Shown here piece after piece: positions 8,358-15,570 of a DNA stretch of 21,930 bases. Each line of letters opens with the position of its first letter. Position 1 is the first letter of the stretch. Origin of the DNA: an uncultured Eubacterium sp. (lineage in GTDB: Bacteria > Bacillota > Clostridia > Peptostreptococcales > Anaerovoracaceae); contig UQNP01000017.1 in the NCBI GenBank assembly GCA_900542385.1, positions 1 through 21,930 of the forward strand, read 5' to 3'. Position numbers and translations under genes: made by a program. The notes below the pieces were generated by a model that was not told the DNA's origin, did no database searches, and saw only the letters and a list, made by a program, of their open reading frames with translations.

Positions 8358-9519
8358 CTTCTGGTTTATCCTCTGAAGTTACGGCTTTATCAACCTCTTC
8401 CGATCCATCTTCCGACGCTTTGGCTTCAGCGCCATCTTCGCTTTCAGCATCCGCGTCAGTTTTTTCTTCAGAATCCGGCTCAGAGCTTTCTTCCTGATAA
8501 TCATTTTCTTCTTCCGGCTCTATATCACCATCGGATGTATCTTCCAAAGTCTCGGCTTTGGCGACGTCTTCATCAGAATCATCCTCATCAGAATCGGCGT
8601 CATCGTCGGTTTCTTCAGCATCGGCGTCTTCCTCAGCTTCACTCTGCGCCTCATCAGCATCTGTCGATTCGTCCTCCGAGGCTACGGTTTCGATGTCAGC
8701 TCCTTCAGAGTCGGCGTCTTCATCCGACTTATCCGTCTGGCTATCGCTTTCTTCCGCTTGAAGTCCTTCCTCCTCGGACACTTCCGATTCATCTTCCAAC
8801 GCTTTGCCTTCAGCGACATCTTCGCTTTCAGCATCTGCGTCAGTTTTTTCTTCAGAATCCGGCTCAGAGCTTTCTTCCTGATAATCATTTTCTTCTTCCG
8901 GCTCTATATCACCATCGGATGTATCTTCCAAAGTCTCGGCTTTGGCGACGTCTTCATCAGAATCATCCTCATCAGAATCGGCGTCATCGTCGGTTTCTTC
9001 AGCATCGGCGTCTTCCTCAGCTTCACTCTGCGCCTCATCAGCATCTGTCGATTCGTCCTCCGAGGCTACGGTTTCGATGTCAGCTCCTTCAGAGTCGGCG
9101 TCTTCATCCGACTTATCCGTCTGGTTATCGCTTTCTTCCGCCTGAAGTTCTTCCTCCTCGGATACTTCCGTTTCATCTTCCGGCTTTTCTCCTATATTGA
9201 ACACATCGGATACTGCTGTAAATTCTGCGCCGATCACATTTTCGGACATAACAAGACAATTTTCCGGACATATATCGATACATTCCCCGCAGAGGACACA
9301 CTGCATCCTGTTCACTTCCCAAGTTTCTTCATCCTCGCTGATTATTATCGCTCCGGAAACACATTTTTCTTCACATTCCCCGCAAAGCGTGCATATCTCA
9401 GCATTGATATCTATACTTCCTCTGAAATTTTCCGATCTGTCTTCAGATTTTTTCTGTTCCGAAGATTTCTTTCCGAAAGCATTTTTTAACAGCGTTTTTC
9501 CTATTTTGCAAAAAGTCAT
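8350..9519 (-). CDS. NuoI/EchF-like 2x[4Fe-4S] subunit with a giant acidic repeat domain
   Basis: A 389-residue fusion. Residues 1-110 are a NuoI/EchF-like electron-transfer subunit: basic N-terminus (TLLKNAFGKK), FRGSIDIN, then C43xxC46xxC49xxxC53 and C74xxC77xxC80xxxC84. In the first motif the usual Pro after the last Cys is Val; the second keeps CP. Residues 115-389 are almost only Asp, Glu, Ser, Ala and Thr, formed by two nearly identical 128-residue repeats plus a 19-residue partial copy, with no cysteine or membrane segment. Ordinary EchF/NuoI subunits end near residue 120-180 without such a tail. It would relay electrons from a soluble donor to the NuoB-like subunit. The tail's role (ion binding, docking of basic proteins, disorder) is unknown. 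It starts 12 nt after the large subunit with a weak AGG site. Confidence 0.85.
   Translation of the reverse strand: MTFCKIGKTLLKNAFGKKSSEQKKSEDRSENFRGSIDINAEICTLCGECEEKCVSGAIIISEDEETWEVNRMQCVLCGECIDICPENCLVMSENVIGAEFTAVSDVFNIGEKPEDETEVSEEEELQAEESDNQTDKSDEDADSEGADIETVASEDESTDADEAQSEAEEDADAEETDDDADSDEDDSDEDVAKAETLEDTSDGDIEPEEENDYQEESSEPDSEEKTDADAESEDVAEGKALEDESEVSEEEGLQAEESDSQTDKSDEDADSEGADIETVASEDESTDADEAQSEAEEDADAEETDDDADSDEDDSDEDVAKAETLEDTSDGDIEPEEENDYQEESSEPDSEEKTDADAESEDGAEAKASEDGSEEVDKAVTSEDKPEDE
8410..9177 (-). repeat. Two tandem 384-bp near-identical in-frame repeats
   Basis: Units at 9177-8794 and 8793-8410 encode residues 115-242 and 243-370 of the NuoI-like subunit. Over most of their length the DNA is identical, and differences cluster at the unit ends (for example EEEELQ versus EEEGLQ, DVAEGKALE versus DGAEAKASE). 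A degenerate third start (DGSEEVDKA) follows. Identity at synonymous sites indicates a recent duplication or ongoing exchange, and copy number may vary between strains. Confidence 0.95.
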
Positions 9520-9531
9520 TACAACCTACCC

Positions 9532-10845
9532 CTAACGTCTTATTCCATCGGCACTGACTCCAACAGTCAGCGCTGCCAGAGAAATATCATCGATTTCATC
9601 GTTTTTAAGTATTTCTGCAAATGCAGGCATATTCATTTCTTCAGCAGTCTTTATTCCCAGCCTTAGTACAGTTCCATTTTCCGAAGTCCTTACATAATAA
9701 AGCGCCTGTCCCTCCGACAGCTCTACTCTCACGGCAGCTGCACCCTTTCCGGGTTTTAATCCTTCTGCCATAATTTCACCCTGCGGGATCTGATCGACAG
9801 CTTTTTCCAGAATTGCTACAGACTGTAATATCTCTTCAAGTTTAACTTTGCATCTCGAAAAACCATCGCCTTTATTTTCAACCACAGGCTCAAATCCTAA
9901 TTTTTCATACAGCGGAAATTCTTCATCGTTTCTCGCATCTACCGCCGCGCCTGATCCTTTTGCCGTAACTCCGCTGCAGATCTCTACAGCATCTTTTTCT
10001 TCTATATATCCAAGTCCGTCAAGTTTAAGCCTCAAAGATCTGTCTGCGCAAAAAACTTCTGCCAACCGTTCCGCATCGGAATATATGACAGGCAGAACAT
10101 TTTTTATTTCATCGAGCATGCCGGAGGATAGATCTCTCTTTACTCCGCCTATCCCGCACATGGATAAAATAACCCTGGCTCCGGATACCTTTTCAATCAA
10201 AGAAATGACTTTCTCCCTGGCATTAAGGCATACGGCTCTCAGACTTTCAAAGCCTGTCTCGGCCGCTACTTCAGAAAGCCACATAAAATGAAGCTGTATC
10301 CTTGAGAGCTCATGAATGATCACTCTGATATACTCAGCTCTTTCAGGGATCTTTATGCCCATTGCCTTTTCAGCAGCCATGCAGAATCCCATGCTGTTTC
10401 CAAAAGAATCCGCAGTTCCCATACGCTCAACAGCGTGATTAACAAAATCCAGATCCTTTCCCTTTGACATCATCTCCACATCTTTTTTAAAGGTTTTTAT
10501 TGAAGCGCCATATCTTTCTGCTCTGTAAAAACCTTCTATTTCTTCCGTCGACATATGCCTTACTTCGATACCGCTGTGCTCCGCCATATCAAGTTCTGCC
10601 GGCAAAGCCGAAGAGAATATAAAAGTTATGCTGTCTACAGGTTCATTTTTATCTATATGAACTTTAAAGTTCTCCATATTGTTTTCGCCCGCAAAAATAT
10701 ATACGATATCGAAACCATTATCCGATTCATCTGCAAACATATGATAAAACCTGCAGCCTTCCTCTTTAAGGGTTTTAACTTTGTCAAGAAGTCCGGCAGG
10801 TTTCACTGATGTAAAGCCGTCTCTGTCATTTGCAGTTTTACTCAT
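9532..10845 (-). CDS. NuoC/NuoD-type fused large subunit lacking all NiFe cysteines (Ehr-type)
   Basis: A 437-residue fusion. Residues 1-110 resemble the 30-kDa NuoC/EchD domain (GFDIVYIF, then DSITFIFSSALPAEL and HSGIEVRH). From about 125 on it resembles NuoD and group 4 hydrogenase large subunits (AAEKAMGIKIPERAEYIRVI, then HELSRIQLHFMW). Hydrogenases carry RxCGIC near the start of this domain and DPCxxC at the end. Here the first place reads ERMGTADSFGNS (140-151) and the last reads TVGVSADGIRR (427-437), so all four Ni-Fe ligands are missing. Such proteins are grouped as Ehr, related to complex I. The ATG at 10845 overlaps the small-subunit stop by 8 nt. H2 chemistry is very unlikely; the true reaction is unknown. 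Confidence 0.88.
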   Translation of the reverse strand: MSKTANDRDGFTSVKPAGLLDKVKTLKEEGCRFYHMFADESDNGFDIVYIFAGENNMENFKVHIDKNEPVDSITFIFSSALPAELDMAEHSGIEVRHMSTEEIEGFYRAERYGASIKTFKKDVEMMSKGKDLDFVNHAVERMGTADSFGNSMGFCMAAEKAMGIKIPERAEYIRVIIHELSRIQLHFMWLSEVAAETGFESLRAVCLNAREKVISLIEKVSGARVILSMCGIGGVKRDLSSGMLDEIKNVLPVIYSDAERLAEVFCADRSLRLKLDGLGYIEEKDAVEICSGVTAKGSGAAVDARNDEEFPLYEKLGFEPVVENKGDGFSRCKVKLEEILQSVAILEKAVDQIPQGEIMAEGLKPGKGAAAVRVELSEGQALYYVRTSENGTVLRLGIKTAEEMNMPAFAEILKNDEIDDISLAALTVGVSADGIRR

Positions 10846-11317
10846 CCTCGTTTTCCTCCTGACTTTCTTCTTTTTCGCCGCTCACGTCATCTTCTGCGGC
10901 TCCGTCCCGTTCCTCCAGGACCTTCTCAAAACTCTTTATTATACCATCTATAATATTCTCAGGTCTTGACGCACATCCCGGAACATAAACATCTACCGGG
11001 ACAACGTTATCCGCACCATTTACAATACTGCTGCATTCTCCGAAAATACCTGCTGAGCATGCGCACGCTCCGGCAGCAACTACCCTTTTAGGCGAAACCA
11101 TATTATCATAGATCCGTTCAAGCAGACCTGAATTTTCATTATCTACGAGTCCCGTTATCAGCAGCACATCCGCATGCTTCGGATTATCCGTCACCTTTAT
11201 TCCGGCGCTTTCAAAATCATGCGATGGTGCTAAGCACGATTTTACTTCACTCCCGCATCCACGGCATCCAGTGCCGTCAAAATGTATGACCCACGGAGAT
11301 TTTTGCATATACGACAT
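10838..11317 (-). CDS. NuoB/EchC-like [4Fe-4S] small subunit
   Basis: Carries the proximal (N2-type) cluster beside the large subunit. I start at ATG 11317 (MSYMQKSPWV, 159 residues) because AGAGGGGGG lies 7 nt upstream; a longer reading to 11392 would overlap the NuoH-like gene. Cluster ligands are visible: C18 and C21 in GTGCRGCGSE, C85 in AAGACACSAGIFG, and C115 in YVPGCASRPE, the NuoB/hydrogenase small-subunit pattern. Retention of this cluster while the large subunit lost its Ni-Fe ligands argues for a working electron chain. The last 30 residues are strongly acidic, echoing the acidic tail of the NuoI-like partner. Confidence 0.9.
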   Translation of the reverse strand: MSYMQKSPWVIHFDGTGCRGCGSEVKSCLAPSHDFESAGIKVTDNPKHADVLLITGLVDNENSGLLERIYDNMVSPKRVVAAGACACSAGIFGECSSIVNGADNVVPVDVYVPGCASRPENIIDGIIKSFEKVLEERDGAAEDDVSGEKEESQEENEDE

Positions 11318-11331
11318 ATCCGCACCCCCCT

Positions 11332-12153
11332 CTATATTATCACATACAACATGAAAATATTTGTGACGCCTAAAACCGCAGCCGCCAGCCATGCTGCACC
11401 AAATACGTATTTCTTCTTTACCCCTGCGAAACAGCTCTCGATAAATATTTCCAACAAATATATAAGTATCGATGCTGCAGCACCTATACAGTAGCCCGCA
11501 AAACTTCCATTGCAGAAAAACAGAAATACAAATCCCAGCATAAGTACTACTTCATACCACTTGGCTATTTTCACTATCGCCAGAGTTTTGCCTGCGAATT
11601 CCGAAACCAGTTCATCGTTTCTGCGCATTCCCGCAGAACATATGAATACGAATCCTGCCAGAATACCGATCATCGGCAGTACAGGCATTGAAGATCCTAT
11701 TACGATATCTCCTACATTCATGCTTCCGCAGTACATTTGGAATCCTACAGCCATAAGCATGATCATCGGCACAAAGGATAGTATCCTAATCATTTCATTT
11801 TCTGCTCCTGCGCGCGCATAAGGCGAACCTGTAACATATGCTGATATAATGAGAAAGGCATAGGCTGACAGCATTGCCAGTACTATGAATGTAATGTCAA
11901 GTCCAGCGGAAAACGCCGCTCCTGCCGCTACCATGAAAAGCAGGAATACTTTTACATAATACCCGTGTATATATTCTTCTTTCTCATTCTTTTCCATCAG
12001 CTTTTTCATATCACGAAAAGGCTGCATTACAGAAGGGCCTCTCCTTCCCTGCAGCGCTGCCGCAAACTTTCTGCCGCAGCCTTCCAGCAAAGCTCCCGCG
12101 AAAGGCGCTAAAATCAAATATACAATTATTGTTATGATCATTCTTATAATCAT
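11332..12153 (-). CDS. NuoH/EchB-like membrane anchor subunit
   Basis: A 273-residue membrane protein with about eight hydrophobic segments. It joins the soluble arm to the membrane and, in complex I, forms part of the quinone cavity. Landmarks are LQGRRGPSVMQPFRDMKKLM (35-53) and SPYARAGAENEMIRIL (110-125). The family loop that normally reads like PFD..AHQELV..EYSG is much reduced here to RRNDELVSEFAGKT (177-190), followed by the usual LAIVKIAKWYE. Its ATG directly abuts the stop of the NuoL-like gene, and it ends 14 nt before the NuoB-like start. The shortened loop may mean a changed or absent quinone-type site; this is inference. Confidence 0.88.
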   Translation of the reverse strand: MIIRMIITIIVYLILAPFAGALLEGCGRKFAAALQGRRGPSVMQPFRDMKKLMEKNEKEEYIHGYYVKVFLLFMVAAGAAFSAGLDITFIVLAMLSAYAFLIISAYVTGSPYARAGAENEMIRILSFVPMIMLMAVGFQMYCGSMNVGDIVIGSSMPVLPMIGILAGFVFICSAGMRRNDELVSEFAGKTLAIVKIAKWYEVVLMLGFVFLFFCNGSFAGYCIGAAASILIYLLEIFIESCFAGVKKKYVFGAAWLAAAVLGVTNIFMLYVII

Positions 12154-14070
12154 CTATACAGCACCTCCCAGCAAACTTACAAGCGTCCCTATAATAAATC
12201 CAACGCCTATGACTATCATCACAGCCGATGCTGCTGTGCCCGCTATTACTATTCTTCTTTCATTAAAGCATAGACTCTCCGAGGTCTCTATGTTCTCTTT
12301 CATATCATCGATAACAGATCTCTCTGGCATACTGATCTTTCCCTTTTTCTGATAAAACGCTCCTGCGATCAGTACTACGAACACGATCATTATGATTCCC
12401 GTTATGCTGTCTGAAATGCTGAACATACTTGAAGTGCCTCCAAAAGCCTCTTCGATATAAGGTGCTACCGCAAATATGGATATAAGCGGGAATACTATAC
12501 TTACCAATACAGAGATCACAACCATGATTTTAACTGACATCTCAAGCTTTTCATCGCTGCTTTCGATTTCTTCACCTGCCGCGGAGCCTTCTTCATCGAC
12601 GGTTTCAGTCATAGAAGCACATGCTGCCGAATAAGAAATCTCGCCTATCATCTTTATACTGAAAACTATCACAGCTCCGCACCCGAAAGCTATCATCACC
12701 ATAAGCAGTATGTTGCCCGAATCCGTCACAGATGAAACTACGTTTGCTCTGAGAAGGGCAAGTTCAAGAAATGATATGATCATGACAGCAACTCCTGTCA
12801 GCATACATAAAGACGATTTCCTTTTTCCCCTTAAAAAGGTCACTTTGCTGCCATCATACATTTCCATATCCAGCTGAGCTTTTCCTCCGCTGAGCAATAT
12901 CAGAGATTTAGCAAATGTATGAAGTATCATGAGCATTATGCACGCCCAAACACCTTCAGGCGAGCCGATCCCGCCCAATGCAACCATAAGGCCTGCAACA
13001 GCCACCGTCGAAAGTGCTGCCGTCTTTTGAATATCTTTTGATGATACTGCACAAATCGAAGCGGTGAAAAAGGTTATGCCCCCAACGATCATAACGGTTA
13101 TTCCTGCAAAATTGCTTATCCCCAGCACAGCAGACAGCTTTGCGATGATAAAAACACCGCCGTTGACTAAAGTCACAGTGCTCATGAACGCATCTGCCGG
13201 CGCATTTACACTGAAAGCTTTTACAAATCCTCCGGCAAAAGGCATCTGCATCGCCATCATCATGCCTGACAGAGCAAAGAACAGCACTGGTATTGCAACG
13301 ACATCACCATATACAGATCCGGTCAGTATCATAGTGTCAAGCTCTATCGTACCGAAAACAGTTCCCAGGATCACAATACCGGCAACAAAGAAAACTCCTC
13401 CGAGCATATTAACGGTAAATCCTCTGAACGCGCGGTCTTCCGCCTCCTTATCTTTGCCGTATGAAGCCATGACATAGGACATCAAAACTATGAGCTCCCA
13501 GAACAGATACATTACCGTCACATTATTCGAAACAACAAGTCCCATAACCGATGCTACTGATATGAACATGGAAAAGAAGAACACATTCCTTCCGTCTTTT
13601 ATATCCGGGTGCCTGTCATGAAATTTTTTCATATATCCGGAAGCGTACGCAGCGATCAACCCTCCGGCTAAGGCTGTAATAATAAGCATTATCATGGAAA
13701 ACCTGTCTGCATGGATATCATTTTCCACTTTAATACTGTATCCTTCTACCAGTCCGAACACTATGAACGCCGCCGTCTGCGCCAAAGCAAAAACAGCAGG
13801 CAGATATTTTCTGTTCTTAAGACAAATATAAATTATGAATATAGCCAGCAGCGCTGATACCGCCATTATTATATATTCCGTCAGCCATGAATTGAAGCCG
13901 AAGGAACATTCTCCCGAAGCGAAATGCATGACAGTTACGGCTATACTTCCTGCCGTCATTATCACTGCCGCTGCTGAAATCAGACTCCCCCTTGCTTTAT
14001 CCCCTTTAACTAATAAAAGAATCAAGGCAATAATTACCGGAAAAGCAATCAAAGATATGATAATGCCCAT
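12154..14070 (-). CDS. NuoL/HyfB/EchA-like antiporter-type membrane subunit
   Basis: A large polytopic protein of 638 residues related to the cation-pumping subunits of complex I, Mrp antiporters and group 4 hydrogenases. ATG 14070 has GGAGG five nt upstream; an in-frame ATG 45 nt earlier has none. E192 in LFWELIVLMSYVM is the conserved TM5 glutamate and K388 in LHTFAKSLILL matches the TM12 lysine. The TM7 lysine of KSAQxPF is replaced: the text is MAMQMPF, with M272 at the Lys place. The TM8 histidine of LLHxxTMV is Ser297. An acidic loop (DEEGSAAGEEIESSDEK) precedes extra C-terminal helices. It is first in the operon, under the promoter at 14121-14149. Pumping is possible but the missing residues make it uncertain. 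Confidence 0.88.
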   Translation of the reverse strand: MGIIISLIAFPVIIALILLLVKGDKARGSLISAAAVIMTAGSIAVTVMHFASGECSFGFNSWLTEYIIMAVSALLAIFIIYICLKNRKYLPAVFALAQTAAFIVFGLVEGYSIKVENDIHADRFSMIMLIITALAGGLIAAYASGYMKKFHDRHPDIKDGRNVFFFSMFISVASVMGLVVSNNVTVMYLFWELIVLMSYVMASYGKDKEAEDRAFRGFTVNMLGGVFFVAGIVILGTVFGTIELDTMILTGSVYGDVVAIPVLFFALSGMMMAMQMPFAGGFVKAFSVNAPADAFMSTVTLVNGGVFIIAKLSAVLGISNFAGITVMIVGGITFFTASICAVSSKDIQKTAALSTVAVAGLMVALGGIGSPEGVWACIMLMILHTFAKSLILLSGGKAQLDMEMYDGSKVTFLRGKRKSSLCMLTGVAVMIISFLELALLRANVVSSVTDSGNILLMVMIAFGCGAVIVFSIKMIGEISYSAACASMTETVDEEGSAAGEEIESSDEKLEMSVKIMVVISVLVSIVFPLISIFAVAPYIEEAFGGTSSMFSISDSITGIIMIVFVVLIAGAFYQKKGKISMPERSVIDDMKENIETSESLCFNERRIVIAGTAASAVMIVIGVGFIIGTLVSLLGGAV

Positions 14071-14120
14071 GAAACCCTCCCAACAAAATATATATGATTT
14101 GAAATAATTGTCCATTATTT

Positions 14121-14149
14121 ATTATATATATGTAAAATTATATAATCAA
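14121..14149 (-). promoter_or_regulatory. Predicted sigma-A promoter of the Ehr-type operon
   Basis: Minus-strand -35 TTGATT (14149-14144), 17-nt spacer, perfect -10 TATAAT (14126-14121). The start point would be near 14114, giving a leader of about 44 nt before ATG 14070. It begins 11 nt after the bofA stop codon in a very AT-rich gap with no other hairpin, so the operon has its own transcription start. Confidence 0.75.
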
Positions 14150-14160
14150 GTCATTCCGTA

Positions 14161-14430
14161 TCAGATATTAAAATAAATCAGGAGCCCTGCTATACCGGGC
14201 AAACCTGTCAATCCCGTTATTACCGCATTTACAGGATTGACAGGGAGAACAAGGCCGAAAAATCCTCCTAAAGCCCTTACAGCTATGAGAGCTGCTCCGC
14301 CCGCTATGCTGCTGATGAGCAGCTTAAGCATAAATTTGATCGGAACGAAAAAAATCCTCCCTAAAAAATAGAGTATGAACATTCCTGCTGTATACGCGAG
14401 AAAAATGCTTGTCTCCATACCAAAATCCAT
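14161..14430 (-). CDS. bofA: Pro-sigma-K processing inhibitor BofA family protein
   Basis: In Bacillus, BofA holds the membrane protease SpoIVFB inactive in the forespore outer membrane until the sigma-K checkpoint signal. This 89-residue protein is nearly all hydrophobic, with two or three membrane segments, and ends with the family signature NPVNAVITGLTGLPG followed by LLIYF. The start at ATG 14430 is fixed by CCGGAGG five nt upstream; an in-frame ATG six codons earlier overlaps that site. The position after recR matches Bacillus dnaX-yaaK-recR-yaaL-bofA without yaaL. A terminator separates it from recR. Its presence suggests spore formation or spore-forming ancestry. Confidence 0.9.
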   Translation of the reverse strand: MDFGMETSIFLAYTAGMFILYFLGRIFFVPIKFMLKLLISSIAGGAALIAVRALGGFFGLVLPVNPVNAVITGLTGLPGIAGLLIYFNI

Positions 14431-14454
14431 AATTACCTCCGGGCCCAAACATCA

Positions 14455-14494
14455 AATAAAACAAAAGAAAAAGAGATGATGGAAATCATCTCTT
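14455..14494 (-). terminator. Intrinsic terminator after recR
   Basis: Perfect 10-bp stem AAGAGATGAT/ATCATCTCTT (14494-14485 and 14480-14471) with a 4-nt loop, followed on the minus strand by a U-rich run (TTTCTTTTGTTTT). It would end the dnaX-ybaB-recR transcript. bofA begins only about 25 nt after the U-run, which leaves little room for a bofA promoter downstream, so bofA may rely on partial read-through. Confidence 0.85.
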
Positions 14495-14551
14495 AAATAT
14501 ATTCGCCAATTTCTGTTTTATTCCTAAATATGCCGCCAAAACAAACGGAAA

Positions 14552-15151
14552 TCAGAGCATGCGTCTTCCTTCCATGGCCTTTAAAAGAGTCACTTCATCA
14601 GCATATTCAAGATCGCCTCCGACAGGTATGCCGTGCGCTATTCTGGTAACTTTTATTCCCGAAGGTTTTATCAGCCTTGCTATATACATGGCTGTCGCTT
14701 CTCCTTCTATATTAGGATTTGTAGCTATTATAAGCTCTTTCACTTCTTCATCCTGCAGTCTCTTTATAAGGCTTTTCAAATTTATATCGTCAGGACCTAC
14801 TCCGTCCATAGGGGAAATAGCTCCATGGAGCACATGGTAACACCCTCTGTATTCCTTTATCTTTTCCATTGCTGCGACATCTCTGGGGTTTTCCACTACG
14901 CATATCATACTCCTGTCGCGAGTCTGATCTTCACATATGGCGCACGGGTCCGTATCCGTAAGATTGCCGCATACCGAACAATATCTCATGGATGCTTTAG
15001 CGTCGCGTATGGAATCAGACAAAGCATATGCATCTTTATCATCCATGGACAGAATATGAAACGCAAGTCTTTGAGCTGTTTTCCCGCCTATTCCCGGCAA
15101 CTTGGAAAGTTCATTTATCAGTTTGTTCAGCGGTTTCGCGTATTGTCTCAT
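14552..15151 (-). CDS. recR: Recombination mediator RecR
   Basis: RecR works with RecO/RecF to load RecA at single-strand gaps. It is 199 residues long, the usual size. Visible parts in order: the helix-hairpin-helix [14 protein letters not shown] (17-30), a four-cysteine zinc site C58xxC61...C70xxC73, and a Toprim domain opening with ICVVENPRD and including GEATAMYI. The C-terminal Walker-B-like stretch reads [20 protein letters not shown]. It lies 14 nt after ybaB; an AAGGCGG site precedes the ATG. It is followed by a strong terminator. Confidence 0.98.
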   Translation of the reverse strand: MRQYAKPLNKLINELSKLPGIGGKTAQRLAFHILSMDDKDAYALSDSIRDAKASMRYCSVCGNLTDTDPCAICEDQTRDRSMICVVENPRDVAAMEKIKEYRGCYHVLHGAISPMDGVGPDDINLKSLIKRLQDEEVKELIIATNPNIEGEATAMYIARLIKPSGIKVTRIAHGIPVGGDLEYADEVTLLKAMEGRRML

Positions 15152-15165
15152 ATCACGATTCCGCC

Positions 15166-15519
15166 TTAAAATCCCGGTATGCCGAGCCCGGCAGTCAGCT
15201 TGCTCATTTCGCTTTGTGAAATTTCTTCCATCTGCCTGAGAGCTTCATTTACCGCTACTATTATAAGATCCTGAAGCATTTCCGCATCATCCGGATCTAT
15301 GACTTCCGGCTTTATCTGTATATCCTTTACTTCCTTAGCTCCCGATACAGTTACCGTCACAGCACCTCCGCCTGATGTAGCCGTAGCTTCCATTTCATTT
15401 ATTTCTGCCTGCAGTTCATCCATTTTTCTCTGAACCTGCTGCATCTGCTGCATCTGTTTCTGCATATTTCCAGCTCCCGGCGCTTTAGGTCTTTTTCCGG
15501 CTTTCATTCCTTTTCCCAT
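15166..15519 (-). CDS. ybaB: YbaB/EbfC family nucleoid-associated protein
   Basis: Small DNA-binding protein, dimeric in known members, almost always encoded between dnaX and recR. I start at ATG 15519 ([12 protein letters not shown], 117 residues) because GGAGG lies 8 nt upstream; ATG 15525 is only 2 nt from it. A basic N-terminal stretch is followed by a Gln/Met-rich coiled coil ([14 protein letters not shown]) and the family core [20 protein letters not shown], ending in GLGIPGF. It most likely binds DNA and influences nucleoid or replication functions; the precise role in Clostridia is not established. Confidence 0.95.
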   Translation of the reverse strand: MGKGMKAGKRPKAPGAGNMQKQMQQMQQVQRKMDELQAEINEMEATATSGGGAVTVTVSGAKEVKDIQIKPEVIDPDDAEMLQDLIIVAVNEALRQMEEISQSEMSKLTAGLGIPGF

Positions 15520-15570
15520 TTTCATTTCCTCCGTTCAAAAATTTCAAAACTCTAAATCATTCTTCAACAT

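Noticed and set aside
8410..9177. CRISPR or mobile-element interpretation of the repeats
   Set aside because: The units are 384 bp, in frame, directly adjacent and coding, with no spacers, terminal inverted repeats or transposase.
8175..9200. Long plus-strand open frame (341 codons) opposite the acidic repeats
   Set aside because: It is the mirror of a repetitive Asp/Glu/Ser-codon sequence, rich in His, Arg, Leu and Pro, shows the same 384-bp periodicity, and has no ribosome binding site or family motif.
9532..14070. A working group 4 [NiFe] hydrogenase (Ech or Hyc type)
   Set aside because: All four expected Ni-Fe cysteines are absent from the large subunit, and no maturation genes are seen here.
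14507..14535. A sigma-E-like promoter for bofA (GGCATATT followed by CAGAAATT)
   Set aside because: The first box fits well, but the spacer is only 11 nt, the second box is weak, and the recR terminator would lie between it and bofA.
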